From Asterochloris sp. CNOR1 (lineage: Eukaryota > Chlorophyta > Trebouxiophyceae > Trebouxiales > Trebouxiaceae), in the NCBI GenBank assembly GCA_963969365.1, contig OZ017763.1, positions 1,736,001-1,800,000 of the forward strand: DNA of 64,000 bases. Direction: 5' to 3'. This document shows, piece after piece, positions 42,107 through 52,500 of the stretch; the stretch's first letter is position 1; the number at the start of each line of letters is the position of its first letter. A program made the translations under genes and the position numbers. The notes under the pieces were generated by a model. It was given only the letters and a program-made list of their open reading frames with translations. It was not told the origin of the DNA and made no database searches.

Positions 42107-42832
42107 GATAGTGCAGCTGATGACGTGCTGTGCCAGGCACGCGCTGCCTAGCTGCCACTAGGTGGGGTTTGAGCATGCACGGCAGCACCAGCCTGCTTGC
42201 CATAAGTAGCTGCAAGGATTGCAATTGCAGCAGCGTCTTTGATGCGCAGCCCCTACTGTGATTGTGCATGCAGGGAGCAAAGCCCACCGCGTCGGGGGAT
42301 GACACTCCCAACCCTCCTGACATGACGCTGCCCCAGCAGGCGACCTGGCCTGCCCCTCAAAGCGTGAAACTGTTATCGAGCTTACTATGACCAGCTCTGG
42401 CAGGCCATCGGCAGCCCAGCAGCTGACAGCCCGGATGTTTCCCCAGTCAATGCTTACAATCGGAGCATGAACAGCTCAAGTTAGCACCGCGATGGCTCAG
42501 CAGCCTGGAGGGGCCAAGGTTCAAGAAGGCGGTCATGCGGCTTCTGGTTTCAAGAGCGCTCGAGCGGTGGGGCTGTGGCGACGCTTCGAAAACTGCATTG
42601 GGAGTCCCAATTGGTCTCATGAGCATCGAATCAATGCTAGTTGCTGCAACTTCCGACAGATTTGTGTAGCATTCACGACAGAAGTCGGTTTTCCAAACCC
42701 ATCAGTTTGCACAATGCTGGACTTGCATATGGCCTTGCTGCATGATTATGCACACTTTCGTAATAGCACGCATCAAATACTCTCGAAGGACAATGCCCTT
42801 CTTCTGAAACGGAAGGAAGGTCCCGCAGCATG
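42107..42832. other. 5' region of the coiled-coil gene and 3' flank of the BTB gene
   Basis: Probable promoter and 5' UTR of the coiled-coil gene. An in-frame ATG at 42323 (minus, MSGGLGVSSPDAVGFAP) could begin an earlier exon but lacks a clear donor. The plus-strand open frame 42492-42860 has no family features and is antisense to the BTB end. Confidence 0.4.
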
Positions 42833-43108
42833 TCAGACATCATTGAAAAAATGGAAGTAGTCAGCTTCCAGGCAGACTTGACGCTCAATCTCACTTGTGG
42901 CATCTATCTTGGCAGTTCGTAAGAAGTTGAGAGCCTTTCTGAAGCTCAGTCCATCACGGTCAGTGAATTGGCTCCCATCAGGAGTCCTCTTGGTAGGCAG
43001 CTCACCCGAGACCTTCCTTGCAAGCTTGTTGTCAGGAACTCTACACAATGTGTCTCGACTTGTGGCGTATGGGGTGCCATCAACGTCCAGCCTGATGATG
43101 TCTTCCAT
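42833..43108 (-). CDS. Small BTB/POZ T1-type (KCTD-like) protein
   Basis: Intronless frame of 91 residues with a near-complete T1-type BTB fold. It opens with IIRLDVDGTPYATSRDTLC (strand and turn, as in RLNVGG..F.T...TL), continues with DGSQFTDRDGLSFRKALNFL (the D.DG..F..IL.FLR signature) and ends ERQVCLEADYFHFF (the EA.YF motif). Such domains oligomerise and in KCTD proteins adapt substrates to CUL3 ligases; that role here is inference. The protein stops just after the domain. A second frame immediately downstream (42816-42675) is open, so a missed splice or a frameshift could have removed a C-terminal part. Confidence 0.75.
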   Translation of the reverse strand: MEDIIRLDVDGTPYATSRDTLCRVPDNKLARKVSGELPTKRTPDGSQFTDRDGLSFRKALNFLRTAKIDATSEIERQVCLEADYFHFFNDV

Positions 43109-43747
43109 GATAGCCTGTGCAGATGGCAGATGTCAGTCGCGGCCTTGTTGACCCAGTTAGAGGCTGATTTGGCTGCACATTGCTTGTGCAATAGTCAACA
43201 ATGACTGAACCTTGCTAAAGCATGAACAAGCACCTCTGTGTGTGCATGTAGGCTCGAAATATTGTTGTGAGCCAAAGAGAGCAGACTCAGCAGCTTTGCC
43301 TGAGCATCAAGTGGGGCATGGCAGAAGGTGCTGTGCTCTGCTTCTGTTGCACTGCAGCATGCAGCTTTCTGCAGGATGGCAAGGCAAACTCTCCGTGATG
43401 CCTTAAAGACCATGATGACTGGCACGAAAGTGCATTCCTTACCGCAGTGTGCCATAATATTTGGAAAACCAATTGTCAGCAGCGGTGGGCTTCTCAAGTC
43501 CCCTGCAGGGAAGAAAGCAATGGGGACAACCTTTTTTGCATCCAAGCAAATGTGTCAAAAAAGGCAGACAGTGATGATTTGGATCGGGCGGACAAGTGAG
43601 ATCATGCAATTGTGACAGGAACATGGGTAGTGGCAGCTTGCTGAAACACAGCATGGTAACTGAAAGCCAGCCTGGTCCAGCAATATGCTGGCCATGGAGC
43701 TGTGCAGACTCACAAGGCAGGGCCTGAGGCAATGGCACAACATACAG
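43109..43747. promoter_or_regulatory. Divergent intergenic region between BTB gene and XRCC2
   Basis: About 640 bp between two opposite start codons. It should contain both promoters. I see no TATA box or other definable element. Confidence 0.4.
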
Positions 43748-46700
43748 ATGCAGAGCCTGCACGCTGAGCTGCTGAGGTTCCTGGAGCCAGATGAGACCGC
43801 GGCGTCTTTCCTGGCGCGTACGTAAGTGCTTTCTATGCTACCATGCGCATGCCTGCAAGCAGACAGGAGGCTCTCTTGGCATTGTCTTCCACGAGGGAGC
43901 CATGCCGCTATGCTGGCAGCATGCGCACAGTCCACCTGTGAGCCAGGCAGACTGCTGTGTCACCGGCATGCTCTGCATGCCTCTCTCTTACCATTATCCT
44001 TTGGGTGATTGGAGCCCCTCAGCACTGGTGTTTTCTTGCCCTACTGCAGCTTGTGTCACTGCAGCTATGCACACCTCTATGTTGCTGCGCACCTGCGGCT
44101 TTATCCAGCTGACCTCTGGCTCCTTTGAGAGTGTGCTTATACAGCCAGCATATACCTGCCAGGCCCCGGGACTGGCCTGCCATCTATGGACGGCAGCAGC
44201 TCTGCAGGCTCAATCTACTGTTTCACCTGTACCACTGAACCAATGTCATGCGCATCCAGGTTTCTAGAGGGCCGCCCAGAGTGCCCTGCCCTTCCTGGAC
44301 GGCTGCAGCTGTGCAGACTTGACACTCACCTGCGCGACTGAGCGGATTGTTGTTTACGGTGGAAGCAGATATGTGCACACCTGCAGGTTTGTGGAACCCC
44401 TCAGGACAGGCCTACCGTTCCTGGATGGCCGGATTGCTTTGAAGCCAGGGCACCTCCTGGAGGTGGTGGGCCCCAGTGGGAGCGCGAAGAGCGAGCTTTT
44501 GTTACAGGTGCGCACCTCCAGAAGCTGGGGAGGCATGTTGCAGGCAGCAATGTGTAGGAACGGCATTGGTGCAGGTGAATCCCAGTGTGACTGCGAAGTG
44601 CAAGGTGGGCTACATGACATGACTGATGCAGAAGGCCTTGGGCAGTATAGACACGGCTGGACATGTACACCATGGATGTTCACAAGAATGGACAGCAGGG
44701 GACAGGTTCGCTGCGCCATTAGCCTAGGTTCACAGTTCAGCGGAGGATGCCACCTGAAGCTGCATGATGGGCAGATACGCTCTGCTGCTCACTTCGCCTG
44801 GAGAATGAGATGGACAAGGATGCTTACAGCAGTCTGTCGTGAAGCTGGTTGCATTATGGCCTCGATGGAGGGACCTTTGTAGCATGCACAGTATGCCAGT
44901 GGCGGTTTGAACCATGCAGGCAGCTCACCATGCACTGCTGAGCTGCAGGTGGCAGCCAAGCGCCTCCTGCCCAAGCAATCTGATGGGCTCATTCTGGGAG
45001 GCGATGAGGGTGAGGCTTTGCTTGTCTGAAAATGGCTTGTTTGACTCAAGTTGGCTCAACATGCATAAGGGTGAGAGGCTGCCACACTGGCACTGCCTTC
45101 TGCACTGGTCCATGTCATGAGCGCTACTTTGAAAATTGGCCAGCAAGGCAATGAGGGTGATCAGCTGCCACCCAGATCGCACTGCCTGCCTCCCTTTTGC
45201 ACCTGTCCAGTCTAGGTTTGCAGTGTTTGGTTCCGCCCTGCTAGTGTTGCCACACTGCTCTGAGCTGCCTCATTCAGTCAAAGAGCCAGCCTACGTTGGC
45301 TGCAAGTGTCACAGGACACACTGCGTGCTTCAACCGCCCAAATTGCACTGATTGCCAGGTGTCTGTAAACACCCTCACAATGCAAGGCTGATAGCCATTG
45401 GGTACTTGCTGTTGCTTTGCAACCTGACTTGAATGGCTGCCTGGCGTGCAGGCTGCCCGGCTTTGCTTCACCATTCTTGCCAGCAGCATGCAGCCAATTA
45501 GAAGACTCGACTACTGCTCTGCAGAGGCAGTGGTCATCCTGGACCTGGATGGCAAGTTCAGCATCACACGACTGGCTCAGGTGAAGGGCACATATGTCTC
45601 CAAAGTGCAGCTCCTGGGCAGCTCTGAAGCAGAACCACTGCATCTGGGTGTGCCGCCTGCCTCCACCTGCAGGTGGCAGGGCCCCTTCCCCTTCAGCAGC
45701 CCGCGCTGGGGGCACACCTTGATGCCTGCCCACCAGCCTGCCCCACCTCTGTTTTGCTGATTTTTCTCTGAGGAATAGCCCAGCTTCCTAGCACTGTCAT
45801 TCGTGTTTCGCCTTGTCCAAGCTGCTTGCCTCCTCGGCCTGCCTCCACTGCCTGCCTCCACGGCCTGCCTCCCCTGCCTGCCTCCACTGCCTGCCGCAGA
45901 GCAGGCCAGGCGGGCTGCCTGCCCGCCCACCCCTCTCATGTGGATTGCGTAAGTCGGGCACACTGTCGCTTTGCACAGGTAGACAGCACCTATCTGCACA
46001 CGACACACTCAGCGACCTTCTGCGTACACACCAAGGCCTATCCTATAACTGCAGATTCTGAAGGGCAGGGTCGCAGATGAGGCACGCCAGCAACAGAGGT
46101 GCGTCCACTGCCGGCTCCAAGCCCATTGCAGCTGCAGAAGCACGTTGCCGGTTGCGTCTTCGCTGCATGCATCATACGTCTTGTCTAGCTTGCATGCTGA
46201 CCACAACTCTGGGCGCTCTCAGCTCAGTTCACACAGCGTGATGGCAGCTGCTTGCAGCACACAGCCTGGACTATCTTGTGGGGATGAATGCCAGCCGAGC
46301 TTTGCTGTAGCGTTCCTTGGAGGGCCCACACCAGCCGTCTGCTTGCGCTGCGCTGCCTTACACCTGCAGTCCAGGATGCTGAATGTGCTGCTGGCTGCAT
46401 GTAGGCACACTGTCAACGCAGACAGCATCATTCGAGATGCGTGCTCCCGGCTCAGGCTGGTGAGCCCTGCTGATCATGTCTCTTGGAGCTGCCCTGTGCA
46501 GCTCCTGTCCTACCTTATGAGAGGTGCACCGTGCAGTGCCTGCTGCAACTTGAGGACGCCAGCTTTTGTCATGGCAGCTACTTCAGCTGTGCTGGTGCGG
46601 CATGCTGGGCGATCTGTGGTCAGCAGCTGGCAGCCACAGTCTGCAATGAGGCATTCGTCAGACTGCAGCTATCAGCCTTGTTATACCTGAGGTAGTCTCT

Positions 46701-48874
46701 GGACAGTAGCTGTCAGCCTGGCCCTGCACCTCTCCAGCTTGCCCTCTGCTGACAACATCTCCCTCCTGTGTACTGCCTGCAGATTCAGTGCCAGAGCAGC
46801 TTCGAGCTGCTGTCAGTTCTGACAGTTCTGGATGGGCTGGTGACAGCCCTGCAGGTGACTCATAAGTGAGGCCCCATGTCTTTGCTGCCAACACAAGTCT
46901 TTTCCTTTTTGAGGACTTGGGGTCTCGCTCAGGGGCCTCGCCGCCCTTGGCTGACTGGTGCCTGCATTAGAGTCTGGCCTTGGTAACAGGGCTCATTGCA
47001 TGGTTGTTGCCTGCACAGACCAGCATGTTTGAACCTGGCGGCATCATCCACAGCTCCTGGTGTGCTGCAAACAATGCCCTGGACTGGGTGACTGCATTTG
47101 CCGGTGGCTGCTGCCTGCATCAAAATCTACACCTGACCTTGTGCACAGCTCAGGGCGCTTTTATTGCCACACTGGCTGCTGTGCCCTGCAGTGCAACCTG
47201 ACCAGTGCAAGAGCGCAGCTTCATGCCACCCTGCCTGACAGCATGTGTTGGCATCTGACGTCACTGTGCAACAGGCAGACACTGGCCCCCTTTCCTTTTT
47301 AGTATGCCTGGCAACAGTCATTCTGCTTTTGCATCTGTGCATGCAGAGATTCAGCCTCCTGTTGGCTGCCACAGCAATGCTTAGGGCTGCTGTCTCACGC
47401 CTACACATCAGTTCTGCAGGAAGATGCTGGGTGCAGACTGCTGCTCTTCACAGCTGGCCTGCCATGAAGTGGCTGCTGCTGCACTGGTTAGGCAGGCTGT
47501 CTCATGCCTCCAGAATGTCATGCCAGCCTTCCCTTCAACTCGCCGCAGTGTTCAGCCAGCTTTCAGAGACATCCATGCGGCGTTCTTGCATGCAGGCGCT
47601 GGGCTCCACACTGCTGCTCGCCACAGGCATGTCTGCCGTCACTGACCGCCACTGCGTCTTACACATGTGCAATCCTTTACATAGCAGGTTCTTGTGGCCC
47701 TGCAGGCAGACGCTGGGCTCAAGCTGCTGCTCATCGACAACGTGTCAGCCTTCTACTGGCTGGATCGTGACGTCAAGCCCTCAGCTCCTGGCGCGGGGGG
47801 GTCACCCACTGCGTCACATCATGTGCACCCCGTTCACCACCATGGGTGAGCTGCATGTGAGCTTGAGCAGAGTATGATCTGAATCTTTTCCAGCAGCAGG
47901 AACGAGCTGCACCTGAGCTCCAGGATGCAGGCGCAGTCGTCAGGTTGGGTGGGCTGCGTATGAGCTACAGCGAGGTCTTGTACGACCTCTTCATCACAAG
48001 GGTGAGGTGCATGCAGCCGAGCATCCTGAAGCAGCCGGCGCAGCAAGAAGGCGGAGAGTGCTGCTGTGCCCAGCCCTGCCCTGCTGTGCACGATGCCTGC
48101 TGTGCACTGTCACCCTGCTTTGCACGATGTCTGATAAATTCTGCTGTGCACAGGATGCCCTGCTTTGCACAATGTCTGACATACTTTGCTGTGCACCATG
48201 CCCTGCTCTCCTCAATAGTGGCCGGTCTGGCGCTGGCAGGCAGACCGCTTCAGCAGCAGACACCCTGCCGCAGCCTATGTCTCTGGCCTCGAAGTTCAGA
48301 TGCTCCTGCTGTCAGGCTCCCTTGTTGTGCTGTCAAGTGGACAAGCTTTGGGGCACGAGACTCAATCTGAAAGTGCGAACCTTCTGCAGAGAAGTGCAGC
48401 ATCTGACGCTGTGGAAGGTGCACCAGGCCATTGCATTCAAGCTGCGAGGCCTCCTGAAACACTTCAGGTGGGTAGGCCCCACCCATGTGCGCTGAACCAA
48501 CTGCGTGCAGCTGCTCCAAGCATGGAGGCAGCAACTGCGGCCCAGCTGGCATGGCACAGCGTCCCTCCCCTGCAGGCTGGTTGCGGTGGCAACCAGGCAG
48601 GCCTCTTTCGCAGCTGGTGTGTCCGAGGAGGGGAGCTGGAGTCACAAGGAGTTCATGCCCAGGCCCTGGCTTGTAAGCTAGCTATGTGCTGTTTGGCAGC
48701 TGATCGGTGCAGGTAACGGTCTCCCTGTAGGCTTACCTGTCCCTGCTGCAGGAGTTGGTCACACACAGGCTGCTGATGCGTCAGGGGTCAAGCAGCCCTA
48801 CTGACGCTGATGCCCTTGCCATAGCCAGCGGCACCCAGCAGTACCATTTCCAAGTCAAGCTTCACGTGGGCTGA
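43748..48874 (+). CDS. XRCC2: XRCC2-like RAD51 paralogue
   Basis: RAD51 paralogue of homologous recombination; in animals and plants XRCC2 works in the BCDX2 complex. Exons: 43748-43821, 44387-44507, 44949-45009, 45525-45580, 46370-46459, 46783-46854, 47706-47771 (or to 47822), 47894-48001, 48400-48467, 48576-48672 and 48731-48874. All phases agree, giving 318 residues, or 335 with the longer exon (human 280). Landmarks: P-loop GPSGSAKS (53-60), AVVILDLDGKFSITRL (cf. XRCC2 VLFIDTDYHFDMLRL), Walker B LLLID followed by NVSAFYWLDR (family: DSLSAFYWIDR), RLVAVATRQ and YLSLLQELVTHRLL. The P-loop has Ala where Gly is usual. The exon 7 donor is the only unclear junction: GTCAAG at 47772 or GTGCAC at 47823. 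Confidence 0.9.
44262..44312 (+). repeat. Decayed copy of the XRCC2 exon 2 5' edge
   Basis: GGTTTCTAGAGG..., then CTGCCCTTCCTGGACGGC, mirrors GGTTTGTGGAACC..., then CTACCGTTCCTGGATGGC at 44386-44435, with a CAG before both. Confidence 0.8.
47420..47760 (+). repeat. Three units of the XRCC2 Walker B exon edge, the last coding
   Basis: GCAGGAAGATGCTGGGTGCAGACTGCTGCTC (47417) and GCAGGCGCTGGGCTCCACACTGCTGCTC (47593) precede the real exon 5' edge GCAGGCAGACGCTGGGCTCAAGCTGCTGCTC (47702). The second copy also keeps a GTCTGCC..CACTG block in the place of the NVSAFYWLD codons. Confidence 0.85.
48050..48230 (+). repeat. Tandem repeat in an XRCC2 intron
   Basis: About four units of roughly 45-50 bp built from CTGC(T/A)(G/T)TGCAC(A/G)ATG(T/C)C, including TTGCACGATGTCTGA and TTGCACAATGTCTGACA. 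No exon is involved as far as I can tell. Confidence 0.75.
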
Positions 48875-49501
48875 CTTGCCTCAGCCCCCAGTGACTGCCT
48901 TGGATTCTTGCTGCAGTGCATGCACCCGACATAAAAAGCTTGATGCAACATGTCTGTGCTGCAGGAGCCACCTTCAGATGTTGTGGATACCTTGACAGTT
49001 CAGGCAGGCTGACATGGCGTCCTTCATCAGTCCCATCTGCCACAGTCCTGAAGAAGACTACTGTCACACTCCCATGGCCCACTGGCGATTTTAGCGCTGC
49101 AGTCTGCTCCTTATCTGCTTTGCTCCAGTGTCACAGCCTAGGCGGCGCAATGATGTGAGCAAGTGCTCACAGTCGCCGCTCCACCAATACATGGAGGCCA
49201 GGCAGCAACAGCAAATGCGTGCAAGTGCATATCTGCTGTTATTATGCAGTGCAGTGTACCCTCATCAGGTGCCTCAGCATACAAGAGGACTGCTTGTTCA
49301 GATGGTTTTTTTCCTGATTATGCCGGCCCAGCTATGTTGATCCTGCGGTGGCCTTAATCTGTCTGCTAAAACCTGGAGCAAACGTCCAGCATATGACACT
49401 CGAGTGCTGCCTGCAAGGCTTTAGAGAGGCAAGAAGGCAAGTGGAACCCTCTCCTGCAGCCTGCAGAGACTCAACTGTGGCACTTCCAGATCGAGGCGGC
49501 C
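48875..49501. other. Intergenic region between XRCC2 and the PTB-like gene
   Basis: About 630 bp in tandem orientation, holding the XRCC2 3' UTR and the PTB-like promoter and 5' UTR. No TGTAA signal close to the XRCC2 stop and no other feature was found. Confidence 0.45.
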
Positions 49502-52500
49502 ATGAAGCCTCGCGAGGTCCCTTCAAAGGTGATCTTCAACTTTCAAAGGTGGCTGGGCAGGGGTGTCAGTGCATGCAGGGCCTAGCACCAAAGGATGTAA
49601 AAGCATGCAGCAGACCCAGTAATGTCATCCTGGCAGCTGCATGGGTTGATCTTGCTCTGTCATGCTCAGATTTGAGCTGCACCGCACACAGCTGCTCTCC
49701 TGCCTCACGCAGGTCCTACATGTGCGCAATGTGCAGCCAGCCACATCTGAGGAGGAGTTGCGTCACCTGACTGCCCCCTACGGCCGCATGGTGCACTGCA
49801 AGGTGCTGCGGGCGAAGGCCCAGGCCTTTCTGGAGATGGAGCATGTTGCTGCAGCTCAACGCCTGCTGTTGGCAGCTGAGGCTGATCCTGAGCGCTTCAA
49901 GGTGCAGTTCAACTTCTGAGGCGGATCTTGACTTGAGACAACGCCCATACGGAGTCTTGCCAGGCGCCATCAGCATCCCTAACTTGCTCTTCACAGCAGC
50001 CAAATCATCCACATGCTTTGGGGTGCCAGATCAGCGTCAGGCACTGCAAAGCAGCTTTTCTGTGTGTGCACCACACACGGCCAGTGCAAAACTGAGCTTC
50101 TGCTCTTTCATCAGGTGCAAGGCAAGAAAGTCTTCTTCCAGTACAGCCATCGGGGGGAGGTGACAGATGAGCATCGCCACAAGGGTCCCCGACAGGCTCC
50201 GGTCAGCGGTGGTGCTACCGGCACCAGCAGCAGCACTGGAGCTAGCGCAGTGTTGCTGTTGGTTGTGAGCCATGCTCAGGTGAGGTTCACCAAGGCGCTT
50301 CTGTCTGGACTGTCCTGCAGCTACTCAACTGTTGAAGTTGCGGGCTCCAAGAAGCCAGATGGCTGTAAGCAAGGTTGTCACACAGTGTTGGCAGTCTCTC
50401 TGGCACCACTTGAGACCCTGCATGGCCTTCTTGGCTGCAAAAGCCTCTCACAAGCCTCTGAGGCCAGATGCAGACAACATCTGCCGGACAACTACACTCA
50501 CTTGCCTCCACAAAGCTGTGCCTTGGCTTCTGCAGTCGCTCTCAGCCCCAAAGGGGTGCGCAGCTCCGGAGACGCTGCCAGCCTCAGCTTGCACACTCTG
50601 CAAAGTCTTTGCAGGGTACCACACATCTGCCAGCATGCTCCCCTCGCTGCCAGATCTTACACCTCCACTCCTCCAGATTGGCTTCCACATCTCTTGACAC
50701 CGCTCCCCACTGTGCCATCCCTCACAGCCTTGCTGCTGACTGCTTTCTCAGCAGCAGCCAGCAGCTCTCTGATTTCTTCCCTGCGACTTCACACTTCTCT
50801 CTTGTTCACGGCACATCCTGCGAGGCCTCCTCACCTCAGCTTTGACCCTCGCTGTGCAGCAACTCCTCTCAGGCACGTCTGCTGCCTGCTTACCACAGCT
50901 TTGGCCTCTTGAATCTGCAGCCTGGCCCTACCATAACCTTGGACCAGCTGCACTCTCTCCTCAGCCAGCATGGTGACGTGGTCAAGCTGGCGCTGTTCCC
51001 TCCAGCGGGCCCTGAAATGCAGGCCTTGGTGCAGTACAGGTGGGAGCCACTCTCACGTTGATCCTTGTGGCCACACTCCTATCTGGGGCCTGTCCTGCAC
51101 AGCACGTTTGGGTCACGTCTGCACACCATGGGGCAATAACTGGCGGTTTCCGTCATTGCCAGGTGGCTGGCGCGAGGTTGGCCCTGCATGAATGTCTGTC
51201 CACAGCGCTCAGCAGCAGGCTGGCTGCCTCACGCCAGGCTGGGCCTGCATGCACAGTAGTGCACAGCTCTCAGCAGCAGGCTAGCTGCCTCATACCATAT
51301 GGCCAGCGCGAGGCTGGCCCTGCATGCACAGGCATGACCTGCAGGCGCAGCCGAGGCAGGCTAGAACAGTGCTGGGCCAAAGATCTTTGCAAGAATCAGC
51401 CCAGCTGGGCAATCTCCTGCGCACAGGGAGGAAGGGCCAGCATTGCACTGCAGCGCATGCGTGCCTCCATCCGCTCCACAACAGATGCAAGCTGCAGAAC
51501 CCTCTCCAGCAAGTGACAGGCTGCTGCTTTATCGGTGGCTCACTGAGCCCAAATGCAAGCCACTGTCAAGATTTTGGGGCTGTGGAAGGGTGGTGGCACT
51601 AACTCAATGGCTGCTGTCCTGCTGTACGGAGCCTTTCCTTGTCCTGCAAGAGCAGCACGTCTACGGTCGAAGCAAGGGCGGGCCTGGAACTTGCAGCCAT
51701 TGCTGCAACACGGAAACTGCTCCCCGCCTAGCCTGCCATGCATGTTCAGATGTAGCATGCTGTGGGCGCTTACTAGGGCAGCCAGCAATGCGGGAGTACA
51801 TTGCCTGTGCATGTTAGGACCTGCAGATGAGGCAGCCACCGCTGGTTGACAGCAGCTCCTCTGCACAGTAACGCGGGGCTCCTGAGTATCGCATTGTCCA
51901 GATCTGCAGATTGCGGCAGCCAGCACCCAGCAGCAGGGCTGTCTGTCGTGTGTGCAGCAGGGCTGTCTATCGTGTGTGCAGCACGGCTGCTGACAGTTAT
52001 TGCCTGCCCAGGACCCCACAGGAGGCTACCAGCCCCTGATGTGTGCAGCATGTGGTGGGCAGGCTTCATCCACCAGACTGCGCCTGTGCAGGCGACCACA
52101 GGAGGCAGTCAGCGCTCAGCAGCAACCCAACACCAAATCTGCATGTGGCTGCTGACTGTGCAGGTCTGCAGCGGTGGCAGCAGGTGCCAGTCTGCGGCTG
52201 CACCAGGGCGCAGCACGCTGTGGGTGTGTCTCATCACATTGGACAGTGCCGCTGCCAACTTTGTCGTCCTGTGCCTATGCAGAGTCGCAGAGGAGGCAGC
52301 CAGCGCCCGTCAGGTGCTGCACCTCGGACGTTTCTTCAGCCCGATGGATGTGACCATCACAGCCACCACGTGGAAGCAGCGCCAGCTGCACATCCAGTTC
52401 CAGAGCCACAGGTCAAGGTGCGCCTGTCGCCCTGCATTGGCGTGTATCTCAGCTGTGGTGGCAAAGGCAGCAAATGGGATGCAGGGGTCAGACTGCCAGC

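Noticed and set aside
42492-42860. Plus-strand 122-codon frame starting MAQQPGG
   Set aside because: Antisense to the end of the BTB gene, no homology or splice context.
47706-47845. XRCC2 exon extended to 47845
   Set aside because: This donor leaves phase 2, and the next exon at 47894 needs phase 0. Ends at 47771 or 47822 fit.
50013-50912. Single 299-codon plus-strand frame through RRM1-RRM2
   Set aside because: Exonic only at 50115-50279, and in part again near 50921 in another phase; the rest is intron read-through rich in Ser and Leu.
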